A stretch of DNA of 64,000 nucleotides, from contig NZ_NEHB01000002.1 in NCBI RefSeq assembly GCF_002127655.1, forward strand, positions 173,619-237,618. Direction: 5' to 3'. The stretch comes from Janthinobacterium sp. GW456P (lineage in GTDB: Bacteria; Pseudomonadota; Gammaproteobacteria; Burkholderiales; Burkholderiaceae_D). Under the pieces are notes generated by a model. The model saw only the letters and a program-made list of their open reading frames with translations, was not told the origin of the DNA and did not search any database. This document shows, piece by piece, positions 46,882-55,859 of this stretch (its first letter is position 1; each line of letters begins with the position of its first letter). The position numbers were made by a program, and so were the translations under genes.

Positions 46882-47967
46882 ATGGCGAACCTCACTCACT
46901 GGCTGCACATGCATGCCGACCAACTCGATCAATCGTCGGAGCTGGCTGAAACCGTATTACCGGCATTGGCCGGCGACAAGCTGCTGGCCATCGGCGTGCC
47001 GCAGGAACACGGCGGCGCGGGCGGCGACGTGCGCGACGCCATCGAGGCCATCGCCAAAGTGGCCGAGCAATCGGTGACGGCGGCCTTTGTCTTCTGGGGC
47101 CAGCGCTGCTTCATCGAATTCCTGCTGCAAAGCGAGAACCGCGCGCTGGCCGAGCGCCGCTTGCCCGGCCTGCTGGCCGGCACGCAGGCAGGAGCCAGCG
47201 GTTTGTCGAACGCGATGAAATTCTTGTCCGGCATCGAACAGCTGCAAATCACGGGCGCGCGCCACGATGACGGCTTGCTGGTCGACGGCGGCCTGGCCTG
47301 GGTGACCAACCTGCGCAAGGCCGGCTTTGTCGCGGCGGCGGCCGTGGCGCCCAACGACGGCGCGCCGCCCGTCATCGTCGCCTTCGACAGCGGCACGGCG
47401 GGCGTGCAGCGCAGCGACGACCTGGACCTGATCGCCCTGCGCGGCAGCAATACGGCTTCCGTCAAGCTGGCGCAGGTGCACATCCCCGCCGCGGACATCA
47501 TCAGCGACAATGCGCCAGCCTGGCTGCCGCAGGTGCGCCCGTCGTTCCTCGGCATGCAGTGCGGCCTGTCGATCGGCCTGGCACGCGCCAGCCTGGCAAA
47601 GGCGGCGCAGATTTCCGCCGGCTCGCGCAACCAGCTCACGCCGCGCATCGAAACGCTGCAAACGACACTGGAAGGCGCCGTCGCCACCCTGCTGGCCGGC
47701 GTGCACGATGGCCGCTTCAAGACGCAGGCGCCGGCCATGTTCCGCCTGCGCATACAGCTGGCCGATGTGCTGCAGCAGGCGCTGATGCTGGAACTGCAAG
47801 CCATGGGCGGGCGCGCCTACCTGAACGCCGAGCAGCAGGGCTTCGCCCGCCGCTGGCGCGAATCGTCTTTCATCCCCATCGTCACCCCCAGCCTGACGCA
47901 GTTGCAGGCGGCCTTGCAACTGTTCGACAGCCAGCAGGCGGCGAAAGCGGCGGGAGCATCGGCATGA
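46882..47967 (+). CDS. Acyl-CoA-dehydrogenase-like flavoprotein (SfnB/DszC-like)
   Basis: 361 residues, at the short end of the family. The fold runs from the N-terminal helical domain (GVPQEHGGAGGDVRDAIEAIAKVAEQS) through the beta domain to the C-terminal helices. The region where true acyl-CoA dehydrogenases carry the catalytic Glu (YEGT) reads WRESSFIPIVTPSL, so a plain dehydrogenase is doubtful; SfnB/DszC-type FMN-dependent monooxygenases share this loss. The TGA overlaps the ABC ATPase ATG (ATGA), tying it to uptake. Predicted oxidative attack on the imported compound, substrate unknown. Confidence 0.78.
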   Translation: MANLTHWLHMHADQLDQSSELAETVLPALAGDKLLAIGVPQEHGGAGGDVRDAIEAIAKVAEQSVTAAFVFWGQRCFIEFLLQSENRALAERRLPGLLAGTQAGASGLSNAMKFLSGIEQLQITGARHDDGLLVDGGLAWVTNLRKAGFVAAAAVAPNDGAPPVIVAFDSGTAGVQRSDDLDLIALRGSNTASVKLAQVHIPAADIISDNAPAWLPQVRPSFLGMQCGLSIGLARASLAKAAQISAGSRNQLTPRIETLQTTLEGAVATLLAGVHDGRFKTQAPAMFRLRIQLADVLQQALMLELQAMGGRAYLNAEQQGFARRWRESSFIPIVTPSLTQLQAALQLFDSQQAAKAAGASA

Positions 47968-48752
47968 GCGTTGCTGATTGGGCCTTGCAGGCGCAGGACC
48001 TAAGCTTTTCCTATGCGGGCAGCGCGCCCGTGTTCCAGCACGTCTCGCTGGGCGTGCGCAAACGCGAGATCGTCTGCCTGCTGGGCGGCAGCGGCTGCGG
48101 CAAATCGAGCCTGCTGCGGGTGCTGGCCGGCTTGCAGCCGCCATCGACGGGCGCCATTCAATTCCTCGATGCGCCCATGCGCGAACCGGACCCGCGCAGC
48201 GCCCTCGTGTTCCAGCAAGCGAGCCTTTTGCCCTGGCTGAACGTCACGGGCAACGCGGGCTTCGGCCTGGACTTCAAGCACCAGCCGCAGCTCACGCGCG
48301 CAGCGCACGAGGCGCGCGTGGCGCAAGCCATCGAAGCGGTGGGCCTGAAGGGGCGCGAAAAACTGTATCCGTCCGCCCTGTCGGGCGGCATGGCGCAGCG
48401 CGTGGCGCTGGCCCGCGCGCTGGCGCGCGAACCGGAACTGCTGTTCGCCGACGAACCGTTTTCCGCGCTCGACGCCATTACCCGCGCCGAGATGCAGTCG
48501 CTGCTGGTCGACGTGGTGCACCGCTGGCACACGGCCGTGCTGCTGGTGACGCACGATATCGACGAAGCCATCCTCGTCGCCGACCGCATCCTGCTCATGG
48601 GCGGCAAGCCGGGCAACATCGTGCGCGAATGGTCCGTCGCCATCGACCAGCCCCGCATCGGCCACAGCGCCGACGTGATCGCCCTCAAGATGGACATCCT
48701 CGACGCCCTGCAAGCGCTGCAACAGCAAGATCAGGCCCACGCCGCCCACTAA
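47964..48752 (+). CDS. ABC transporter ATP-binding protein (NrtD/SsuB/TauB type)
   Basis: 262 residues. Walker A GGSGCGKSSL, Q-loop VFQQASLLPWL, signature LSGGMAQRVALARAL, Walker B LLFADEPFSALD and THDIDEAIL switch. This subgroup powers nitrate, sulfonate, taurine, cyanate or thiamine-precursor importers. Start at 47964, overlapping the flavoprotein stop. The start before this (inside the flavoprotein gene) is only a frame coincidence. Confidence 0.92.
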   Translation: MSVADWALQAQDLSFSYAGSAPVFQHVSLGVRKREIVCLLGGSGCGKSSLLRVLAGLQPPSTGAIQFLDAPMREPDPRSALVFQQASLLPWLNVTGNAGFGLDFKHQPQLTRAAHEARVAQAIEAVGLKGREKLYPSALSGGMAQRVALARALAREPELLFADEPFSALDAITRAEMQSLLVDVVHRWHTAVLLVTHDIDEAILVADRILLMGGKPGNIVREWSVAIDQPRIGHSADVIALKMDILDALQALQQQDQAHAAH

Positions 48753-48772
48753 TGCACTTTACTGGAACCTTC

Positions 48773-50017
48773 ATGTCCCTCCCACACGATAACAAACCCC
48801 TGCATATCTGCGCCTCCTCCGATTGCGACTGCGGCCTGACGCGGCGCGACTTCCTGCGCATGTCGGCCCTGGCCACGGCCAGCGTCGCCTCCCCCCTGCT
48901 GTTCGCCGGCGACGCCATGGCCCAGCAAGATCCGAAAGGCGATGACCAGCCCGTAAAGATCGGCTACCTGCCGATTACCGACGCCACTCCGCTGCTCGTC
49001 GCTCACGCGCGCAAGCTGTTCGAGGCGGAAGGCTTGCAGGCGGAAACGCCGCGCCTGTTCCGCAGCTGGGCGCAGATCATCGAAGCCTTCGTTGCCGGCC
49101 AGGTGAACGTCATCCACCTGCTGTCGCCGGCCACCCTGTGGGTGCGCTACGGCGCCAAGTTCCCGGCGAAGGTCGTCGCCTGGAACCACATCAACGGTTC
49201 CGCGCTGACCGTGGCCAACGAAATCAACAAGGTTTCCGACCTGGGCGGGCGCACGGTCGCGATCCCGTTCTGGTACTCGATCCACAACATCCTGCTGCAG
49301 CAGATCCTGTCCTCGAACGGCCTGACCCCGGTCACGCGCGCGCGCAACGCGGCCATCAAGCCGAATGAAGTCAACCTGATCGTGCTGGCGCCGGCCGAAA
49401 TGGTCTCGGCCCTGGCCGCCAAGTCGATCGCCGGCTACATCGTGGCCGAGCCGTTCAATGCGGCGGCGGAAAACGCCGGCATCGGCAAGATCCTGCGCTT
49501 CTCGGGCGACGTGTGGAAAAACCATGCGTGCTGCGTCACCTTCCTGTCCGAGCGCGACATCAATACGCGCCCGGAATGGGCGCAAAAGGTCACCAACGCC
49601 ATCGTCAAGGCGCAGCTGTGGACGCGCACGAACCAGGTCGACACGGCCAAGCTGCTGTCGAACGTGGGCGAGCACCGCTACACGCCGCATCCGCTGCAGG
49701 TGCTGACCAAGGTGCTGGCCACCACCGACTACGCCGGCTATGAAAAGCAGGGCCTGATCGTGCACAAGAACTGGCAGCAGCGCCGCATCGACTTCCAGCC
49801 GTATCCGTTTGCCTCGTACACGGAAGAACTGGTGCGCGCCATCGGCCGCACCAAGGTCGAAGGCGATACGCGCTTCCTGGCGAATCTCGATCCGAAATTT
49901 GCCGCGCGCGACCTGGTTGACGACCGCTTCGTGCGCAAGGCCATCACGGCAGTCGGCGGCCCGGCCGCCTTCGGCTTGCCGGCCAACCTGCTGCGCAGCG
50001 AAACCGTGGCGGTCTGA
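48773..50017 (+). CDS. Tat-exported ABC substrate-binding protein (NrtA/SsuA-like)
   Basis: 414 residues. A twin-arginine signal (LTRRDFLRMSALATASVASPLLFAG, Arg24-Arg25) is preceded by an unusual cysteine group, Cys13, Cys18 and Cys20. The mature protein opens KIGYLPITDATPLLVAHARKLFEAEGL, the NrtA/CmpA-like NMT1/SsuA fold. Start placed at 48773 with GGAA upstream; an ATG at 48752 overlapping the ATPase stop is an alternative. Substrate specificity not readable; nitrogen, sulfur or carbon oxyanion-like ligands are typical of relatives. Confidence 0.85.
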   Translation: MSLPHDNKPLHICASSDCDCGLTRRDFLRMSALATASVASPLLFAGDAMAQQDPKGDDQPVKIGYLPITDATPLLVAHARKLFEAEGLQAETPRLFRSWAQIIEAFVAGQVNVIHLLSPATLWVRYGAKFPAKVVAWNHINGSALTVANEINKVSDLGGRTVAIPFWYSIHNILLQQILSSNGLTPVTRARNAAIKPNEVNLIVLAPAEMVSALAAKSIAGYIVAEPFNAAAENAGIGKILRFSGDVWKNHACCVTFLSERDINTRPEWAQKVTNAIVKAQLWTRTNQVDTAKLLSNVGEHRYTPHPLQVLTKVLATTDYAGYEKQGLIVHKNWQQRRIDFQPYPFASYTEELVRAIGRTKVEGDTRFLANLDPKFAARDLVDDRFVRKAITAVGGPAAFGLPANLLRSETVAV

Positions 50018-50019
50018 CG

Positions 50020-50784
50020 ATGGCAAGCAAGTTGTTCACGAAATTCGGCCTGCCCCTGGTGGGGCTGGCCTGTGCCTTGCTGCTGTGGTCCATGGGCGTG
50101 GCGGCGCTGGAGAAATCCACGCCCATCGCCACCGCCTTCGCGCCCTTGCCCACGGCGCTGGCGTTCAGGGAGATGGTGGGCGGTGCCGATATCTGGCTGC
50201 ACGTGGTCTTGAGCCTGCAAAGGGTGGCCGTGGGCCTGGGGCTGGCGATCGTCATCGGCGTGCCGCTCGGCGTGCTGGTGGCCATGTCGAAGCGCTTTTC
50301 CGGCGCGGCCATGCCGCTGTTCCAACTGCTGCGCATGATTTCGCCGCTGTCGTGGATGCCGATCGCCGTGATGGTGCTGGGCGTGGGCGACGCGCCCGTA
50401 TACTTCCTGCTGGCGTTCGCGGCCGTCTGGCCGATTTTGCTCAATACGGCGGCCGGCGTGGCGCGGCTCGACCCGAACTGGCTGCTGCTGGCACGCAGCC
50501 TGTCGGCTACGCGCAGCGAGATCGTCTTCAAGGTGATTTTGCCGGGCATCACGGCCGATATCCTGACGGGCGTGCGCCTGGCCATCGGCATCATCTGGAT
50601 CGTGCTGGTGCCGGCCGAAATGCTGGGCGTGTCGGCAGGCCTCGGCTACTTCATCCTCGACACGCGCGACCGCCTCGCGTATTCGGAGCTGATGGCTGCC
50701 ATCGTGCTGATCGGGATGTTAGGTTTCATCCTCGACTACCTGGCCCGCGCCGCGCATGCGCGCTGGCTGCACGTGAAGACCTAA
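50020..50784 (+). CDS. ABC transporter permease (SsuC/NrtB type)
   Basis: 254 residues, six predicted membrane helices. The BPD-type EAA loop is in ARSLSATRSEIVFKVILPGITADILTGVRLAIGIIW. It starts two bases after the binding-protein stop, completing the ATPase-binding protein-permease set, so the operon 46326-50784 contains CMD protein, flavoprotein and a full importer. It is convergent with the acyltransferase on the minus strand (9 bp). Confidence 0.9.
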   Translation: MASKLFTKFGLPLVGLACALLLWSMGVAALEKSTPIATAFAPLPTALAFREMVGGADIWLHVVLSLQRVAVGLGLAIVIGVPLGVLVAMSKRFSGAAMPLFQLLRMISPLSWMPIAVMVLGVGDAPVYFLLAFAAVWPILLNTAAGVARLDPNWLLLARSLSATRSEIVFKVILPGITADILTGVRLAIGIIWIVLVPAEMLGVSAGLGYFILDTRDRLAYSELMAAIVLIGMLGFILDYLARAAHARWLHVKT

Positions 50785-50793
50785 GCCAATGCG

Positions 50794-51540
50794 CTAAGCG
50801 GCCTTTTCCAGCGGCAGCGCGGCGGCCACCGCCGCCTGCGTTGCCGCCGCCAGTTCGCGCCGGTGCGCGTCGGCCGTCGCCACTGGCGCCAGGCAGGTCA
50901 GGCGCGCCGTGATCGGCGGGCCGCTCAGGATCGCCACCATGCTCTGCGCAAAGCTCATCTCGCCGATGAAGTCGACGGCGTGATGCAGCGCTCCCTTGTC
51001 ATCCACGTACACGAGCGCAAACGGCTGCACCGGCACTTGCGCGTCGATGGCCGCCTCGAACAGGTTGGCGTGAAACGGCAGGATCCGCCCTTGCGCGGCG
51101 GTCGTGCCTTCGGGGAAGAACGCAATGCGTTCGCCCGCCGTCAATTTATCCACCAGGCCCTGGAAAATCAGGCGCAGGTCGCGCTTGCTGCCGCGCGAAA
51201 TGAAGATGGTGCCGGCGCGTCCCGCCAGCCAGCCCAGGATAGGCCACGCGCGGATTTCCGCCTTGGCGACGAAACGGCAGGGGTGGACGGCATTGATGAC
51301 GAAGATGTCGAGCCACGACACGTGGTTCGCCACCACCATCGCATGGTCGAGAGCCGGCACGCTGTCTGCCGGCTGCGCCACATGCACGCCGCAGATATCG
51401 AGCAGCTGCGTCGACCAGCGGCGGATGCGCCGGTTGCGCCCTTCCAGGTCCAGCCAGGGAAAAAGCACGGCGCTCTTGGCCATGCCGCAGCTCAGGTGCA
51501 TGGCGATGCGCGCGAGGCGCCAGGTAAGCAGAAGTTTCAA
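50794..51540 (-). CDS. Lysophospholipid acyltransferase (PlsC family)
   Basis: 248 residues. Block I NHVSWLD (HX4D) and block III FFPEGTTAAQGRILPFHANLFEAA are intact, with an N-terminal hydrophobic segment. A second PlsC-type enzyme in the window, so the two may differ in acyl donor or in lyso-substrate (1-acyl-glycerol-3-phosphate or ornithine/other lipids). It is last in the run yqgE-ruvX-pyrR-pyrB-pyrC', 87 bp after the pyrC' stop. Confidence 0.88.
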   Translation of the reverse strand: MKLLLTWRLARIAMHLSCGMAKSAVLFPWLDLEGRNRRIRRWSTQLLDICGVHVAQPADSVPALDHAMVVANHVSWLDIFVINAVHPCRFVAKAEIRAWPILGWLAGRAGTIFISRGSKRDLRLIFQGLVDKLTAGERIAFFPEGTTAAQGRILPFHANLFEAAIDAQVPVQPFALVYVDDKGALHHAVDFIGEMSFAQSMVAILSGPPITARLTCLAPVATADAHRRELAAATQAAVAAALPLEKAA

Positions 51541-51627
51541 ATGTCACCAACAAATAAACCAGAACCGAAATCCGGAAGCAGACAAGGGATGCCGGGGCGG
51601 CATGCCCCGGCCCATGGATCTGATTTT

Positions 51628-52929
51628 TTAACGCTGAAACGCCACCTGTCCAGCCACGATGGTCGCCTTGACGATGCCGCTCAGCTCATAGCCGAGGAAA
51701 GGCGTGTGCTTGCCCTGGCTGGCCAGCGACGCCGACGACACCGTCCAGCGCGCGGCGGGATCGAAGACGCAGATGTCGGCCGCTTCGCCCACGGCCAGGC
51801 TGCCGGCCGGGATGCCGGCGACACGGGCCGCCTCGGACGTGACCTTGGCCACGGCGCGCGCCAGCGGACGGGCGCCCGCCTGTGGCTGGCCCAGCGCATA
51901 GTCCTCGGCCCACTTCAGGGCCAGGGACAGCAGCAGTTCCAGGCCGGTGGCACCGGGCGACGCTTCGCCGAACGGCAGCAGTTTTTCATCGTCGTCGACG
52001 GGCGTATGGTCCGAGCACATGGCGTCGACCGTGCCATCCAACAGGCCGGCGCGGATCGCATCGCGGTCGCGCTGGCTGCGGAACGGCGGCGTAACGCGCG
52101 CATTCGGATCGAAAAAGCCGATGTCGGCGTCCGTCAGGTGCACGTGGTGCACGCCCACGTCGCAGGTGACGGGCAAGCCTTCGGCCTTGGCGGCGCGGAT
52201 CAGTTCCAGGCCCGCGCTTGAGGAAATGCGGCACAGGTGCACGCGCGCGCGGCTGGCGCGCATCAATTCAAAGATCGTGTGCAGGGCGATGGTTTCGGAC
52301 ATCACGGGCACGCCGGACAGGCCCAGGCGCGACGCCAGCGGGCCGCTGTGGGCGATGCCGCCACGGCCGATGTGCGGGTCTTGCGGACGCAGCCAGACCG
52401 TGTAGCCGAAGGTGTTCGCGTACTGCATGGCGCGCAGCAGCACGGTGGTGTCCTCGATCGGCTCTTCCGCCTGCGCGAAGCCGATGCAGCCCGCTTCCGT
52501 CAGTTCCGCCATTTCCGTCAGCGACTGGCCCTTCAAGCCCATGGTCAGCGCGCCCAGCGGGTGCACGTGGGCCTTGTTCTGCGTCTTGGCGCGGTATTTC
52601 AGCATCTCCACCAGGCCCGGCTCATCGAGCACGGGATCGGTGTCGGGCGGGCAGATCAGGCTCGTGACGCCGCCTTGCAGCGCCGCCTGCAGTTCCGATT
52701 CCAGGGTCGCCTTGTATTCGTAGCCCGGCTCGCGCAGGCGCGCGGACAGGTCGACCAGGCCGGGGGCAACCACCAGGCCGGCCGCGTCAAAGGTGGTGTC
52801 GGCCTTGAAGCCGGCCGGGGCGCTGCCCACGGCCAGCACCTTGCCATCGGCGATAAACAGGTCTTGCAAGCCATCGATGCCGTTGGCAGGGTCGATCAGG
52901 TGGCCGTTCTTGATATGTAGTGTCGTCAT
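51628..52929 (-). CDS. Dihydroorotase-like protein lacking the metal site (PyrC'/PyrX)
   Basis: 433 residues, amidohydrolase fold (N-terminal beta sandwich, TIM barrel). In active enzymes the motif is D-x-H-x-H-L-R-E-P-G; here residues 60-69 read DLSARLREPG, so both metal-binding His are Ser62 and Arg64. The later CSDHTPVDDDEKL is kept. In Pseudomonas an inactive DHOase-like PyrC' assembles with PyrB as part of class-A aspartate transcarbamoylase, and pyrB-pyrC' are adjacent, as here (24 bp). I infer the same structural role; a catalytic PyrC must be elsewhere. Confidence 0.88.
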   Translation of the reverse strand: MTTLHIKNGHLIDPANGIDGLQDLFIADGKVLAVGSAPAGFKADTTFDAAGLVVAPGLVDLSARLREPGYEYKATLESELQAALQGGVTSLICPPDTDPVLDEPGLVEMLKYRAKTQNKAHVHPLGALTMGLKGQSLTEMAELTEAGCIGFAQAEEPIEDTTVLLRAMQYANTFGYTVWLRPQDPHIGRGGIAHSGPLASRLGLSGVPVMSETIALHTIFELMRASRARVHLCRISSSAGLELIRAAKAEGLPVTCDVGVHHVHLTDADIGFFDPNARVTPPFRSQRDRDAIRAGLLDGTVDAMCSDHTPVDDDEKLLPFGEASPGATGLELLLSLALKWAEDYALGQPQAGARPLARAVAKVTSEAARVAGIPAGSLAVGEAADICVFDPAARWTVSSASLASQGKHTPFLGYELSGIVKATIVAGQVAFQR

Positions 52930-52953
52930 GCTCGCTTACTCGTCCTTGGGCTA

Positions 52954-53919
52954 TCAGCCCTGATTACCAGCCAAAATACTCATCACCGCCATGCGCACGG
53001 CGATACCGAAGGTCACCTGCGGCAGGATCACCGCCTGCGGACCGTCGGCCACGGCCGAATCGATTTCCACGCCGCGGTTCATCGGGCCCGGATGCATGAC
53101 GATGGCATCCGGTTTCGCCAGCGCCAGGCGTTCGGGCGTCAAGCCGTAGCTCTTGAAATATTCCTGCGCCGACGGCAGCAGCGCGCCGCTCATGCGTTCA
53201 TTTTGCAGGCGCAGCATGATGATCACGTCGACGCCTTTCAAGCCCTCGTCCATGTTGGTGAAGGTGCGCACGCCCATCTGTTCCAGGCCGCCCGGCAGCA
53301 GGGTGTGCGGGCCGATGGCGCGCACTTCCGGCACGCCCAGGGTGGTCAGCGCATGGATGTCGGAACGGGCCACGCGGCTGTGCAAAATGTCGCCCACGAT
53401 GGCCACCGTCAGGTTGGTGAAATCCTTCTTGTAGTGGCGGATCGTGTACATGTCGAGCAGGCCCTGGGTCGGGTGCGCGTGGCGTCCGTCGCCCGCGTTG
53501 ACGACGTGGACGTGCGGCTGCTTCGTGTCGATCAGGTGCTTGGCGATCAGGTAGGGCGCGCCCGACTGCGCGTGGCGCACGACGAACATGTCGGCATGCA
53601 TGGCCGACAGGTTGTCGATGGTGTCGAGCAGCGATTCGCCCTTGCTGGCCGACGAGGCCTGGATGTTCAGGTTGATGACGTCGGCCGACAGGCGCTTCGA
53701 GGCGATCTCGAAGGTGGTGCGGGTGCGCGTGGAGTTTTCAAAGAACAGGTTGAAAACGCTCTTGCCGCGCATCAGCGGCACCTTTTTCACGTCGCGGTCG
53801 GAAATGCCGACGAACGAGGAAGCGGTATCGAGGATGTGGTTGACGATAGACTTCGGCAAGCCTTCGATCGTCAGCAGATGTTGCAGTTCGCCGTGTTTAT
53901 TCAGTTGCGGATTAAGCAT
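52954..53919 (-). CDS. pyrB: Aspartate carbamoyltransferase catalytic subunit
   Basis: 321 residues. The carbamoyl-phosphate loop [13 protein letters not shown] and the aspartate loop [16 protein letters not shown] are intact. Commits carbamoyl phosphate to pyrimidine synthesis. The first eight bases overlap the end of pyrR, and the PyrC'-type gene follows, so it is a class-A dodecamer candidate. No regulatory pyrI is present. Confidence 0.96.
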   Translation of the reverse strand: MLNPQLNKHGELQHLLTIEGLPKSIVNHILDTASSFVGISDRDVKKVPLMRGKSVFNLFFENSTRTRTTFEIASKRLSADVINLNIQASSASKGESLLDTIDNLSAMHADMFVVRHAQSGAPYLIAKHLIDTKQPHVHVVNAGDGRHAHPTQGLLDMYTIRHYKKDFTNLTVAIVGDILHSRVARSDIHALTTLGVPEVRAIGPHTLLPGGLEQMGVRTFTNMDEGLKGVDVIIMLRLQNERMSGALLPSAQEYFKSYGLTPERLALAKPDAIVMHPGPMNRGVEIDSAVADGPQAVILPQVTFGIAVRMAVMSILAGNQG

Positions 53920-54451
53920 GGTGGGTATCTATGGTGAGCGTGAATTTTCCATCGTCGGCTTGCTTCAGGACCAGGGCCTGGCCCGGCGGCACGGCAGTGA
54001 AGGCGGCCACGAAATCGGCGGCCACCGGCAGCTGGCGTTCGCCGCGGTCGACCAGGGCCGCCAGCATGATCTTGGCCGGGCGGCCATAGTCGAACAATTC
54101 GTTGATGGCCGCGCGCGTGGTGCGGCCCGTGTACAGCACGTCGTCGACCAGCAGGATGGTGGCGCCGGCCACGTCAAAGCTGATTTGCGTCGGCTTGACG
54201 TCCGCATGCAGGCCCTTCTGGGCAAAGTCGTCGCGGTAGAACGAGACGTCGAGCACGCCCAGGCGGTCGAGCAGGTTCAGGTCGCGCGCCAGGCGTTCAG
54301 CCAGCCAGGCGCCGCCCGAATGGATGCCGACGATGGCCACGTTGGGGATGCCCGCCAGGCCGCTCTGCACCTGTTGCAGCAAATCTGCATACAGGGCCTC
54401 GGCGTCGAGTTGGGAAGGATTCGCAGGATGCGGCATAGAGTTCTTAATCAT
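53912..54451 (-). CDS. pyrR: PyrR bifunctional regulator/uracil phosphoribosyltransferase
   Basis: 179 residues, type-I PRTase fold with the PRPP loop [21 protein letters not shown]. In Gram-positives PyrR is an RNA-binding attenuation protein; in Pseudomonas it regulates pyrBC' transcription. Adjacent position before pyrB supports a pyrimidine-regulator role. Start uncertain: 54451 or Met6 at 54436, where AAGAA lies upstream. Confidence 0.9.
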   Translation of the reverse strand: MIKNSMPHPANPSQLDAEALYADLLQQVQSGLAGIPNVAIVGIHSGGAWLAERLARDLNLLDRLGVLDVSFYRDDFAQKGLHADVKPTQISFDVAGATILLVDDVLYTGRTTRAAINELFDYGRPAKIMLAALVDRGERQLPVAADFVAAFTAVPPGQALVLKQADDGKFTLTIDTHHA

Positions 54452-54475
54452 TCAGGGAGGGAGTCTAGGGTCAGA

Positions 54476-54874
54476 TTAATAATTCGCGTCGAAATACTGT
54501 TGCAGGATGATGGCGGCGGCGCGGTCGTCGATGACTTCGCCGCGTTTGGCGGCGATGACGGCCGAGGAATAGCGCTCGTCGACCAGTTCCACGGGCAGGT
54601 TGAAGCGGCCATGCACCTGGTTGGCGAAACGGCGGCAGCGCGCGCTCATCTCGTGTTCCGTGCCATCGGGGTGGCTGGGCAAGCCCACCACGATACGGCT
54701 GGCCCCCCACTCCCGGATCAGGCTATCGATGGCGGCAAACTTCGGCTCGTTCGCCGTGGCCGTGATCACGCTGAGCGGCTTGGCCTGGCAAATCATGGTA
54801 TTGCCGATGGCCACGCCGATGCGTTTCAAGCCGAAATCGAAGGCGAGGATGGTGTCGATGGCGTCGCCGCTCAT
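54476..54874 (-). CDS. ruvX: Putative pre-16S rRNA nuclease, Holliday-junction-resolvase-like (YqgF)
   Basis: 132 residues with the RNase-H-like fold: ILAFDFGLKRIGVAIG, IVVGLPSHPDGTEHEM and the DERYSSA and DDRAAAIILQQYF acidic motifs. Its start overlaps the yqgE stop by 4 bp, and it ends 24 bp before pyrR. The family acts in 16S rRNA 5' maturation. Confidence 0.93.
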   Translation of the reverse strand: MSGDAIDTILAFDFGLKRIGVAIGNTMICQAKPLSVITATANEPKFAAIDSLIREWGASRIVVGLPSHPDGTEHEMSARCRRFANQVHGRFNLPVELVDERYSSAVIAAKRGEVIDDRAAAIILQQYFDANY

Positions 54875-55518
54875 GCGTGTCCGGCTTCCGAAGCCAGCAT
54901 GAGGGGATCGATACCGAGCAACTTGATGGCCGCCACGTAGCGCTGTTCGATGGGGAAATCGAACAGGATGTCGGCCGAGGCGCCCACCGTCAGCCAGCCA
55001 TTGCGGCCGATCTCGTCTTCCAGCTGGCCCGGGCTCCAGCCCGAGTAGCCGATCGAGACGAGCATGCGCTCGGGACCATCGCCCTTGGCGACGGCTTCGA
55101 GCACGTCGATCGAGGTGGTAAACGCCACTTCATCGGTCACCGTCAGCGACGAGGAATAGCGCGCGCCCGGCGTGTGCAGCACGAAGCCGCGGTCATCCTG
55201 CACGGGGCCGCCAAACATGATCGGCTCGTTGATGATGGGCGTGTCGCTGCCAGCCTCGAGTTTCAGGTCGATGCGGTCGAACAGCACTTCCATGGTCATG
55301 TCGGTGGGTTTGTTGATGACGACGCCCAGCACGCCGTTTTCATTATGTTCACACACGTACACGACCGTGCCGCCGAAGATTGGATCTTGCATGGCCGGCA
55401 TCGCAATCAGGAAATGGTTGGCCAGATTCAGGGTGGAGGAACCGGTCGCGGCCGGCTCTCCCACACCCTGCATCAGACGATGTCCTGGTAGAGTCTGGTC
55501 GATTTTACTCTTTTTCAT
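54871..55518 (-). CDS. YqgE/AlgH family protein (UPF0301)
   Basis: 215 residues. NHFLIAMPAMQDPIFGGTVVYVCEHNENGVLGVVINKP is the signature, with GGPVQDDRGFVLHTPG following. Function unclear; adjacent to ruvX in many proteobacteria. Purine-rich AGAGAGAG lies upstream of the ATG at 55518. First gene of the run towards pyrC'. Confidence 0.92.
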   Translation of the reverse strand: MKKSKIDQTLPGHRLMQGVGEPAATGSSTLNLANHFLIAMPAMQDPIFGGTVVYVCEHNENGVLGVVINKPTDMTMEVLFDRIDLKLEAGSDTPIINEPIMFGGPVQDDRGFVLHTPGARYSSSLTVTDEVAFTTSIDVLEAVAKGDGPERMLVSIGYSGWSPGQLEDEIGRNGWLTVGASADILFDFPIEQRYVAAIKLLGIDPLMLASEAGHA

Positions 55519-55859
55519 ACGCGATGCTCTCTCTGTGGGCTTGCTGGCAAGTCTCGCTTACCCCGCTATCGTACGCCCGGCGCAAGCGGCCGCACATCTT
55601 GGGCGGCGCGCACCGTGGTGCCAGGCGTTATTCTTGTTATGTTATAAATTAATGATCAATTCGCTATGCCTGCAGGCGCATTTCAATGCCAATTGTAAAA
55701 TTGATTGCAAAATCGCTGTCGCACATAAAGTACCGCGAACATACCCGCTAGTTTACACTGAATTGCCGCCGCAGCGACGCCAAAGGCACGACGCGCGCGG
55801 CCATAAAGCCCTGTTGACGGCAAAAAATCGCCTATCTTTGACCCTGAACACGCAAAATA
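55519..55859. other. 341-bp divergent promoter region, yqgE and photolyase
   Basis: AT-enriched towards 55630-55760. No gene or repeat recognised; no convincing promoter pair. It must hold promoters for both divergent genes. Confidence 0.4.
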
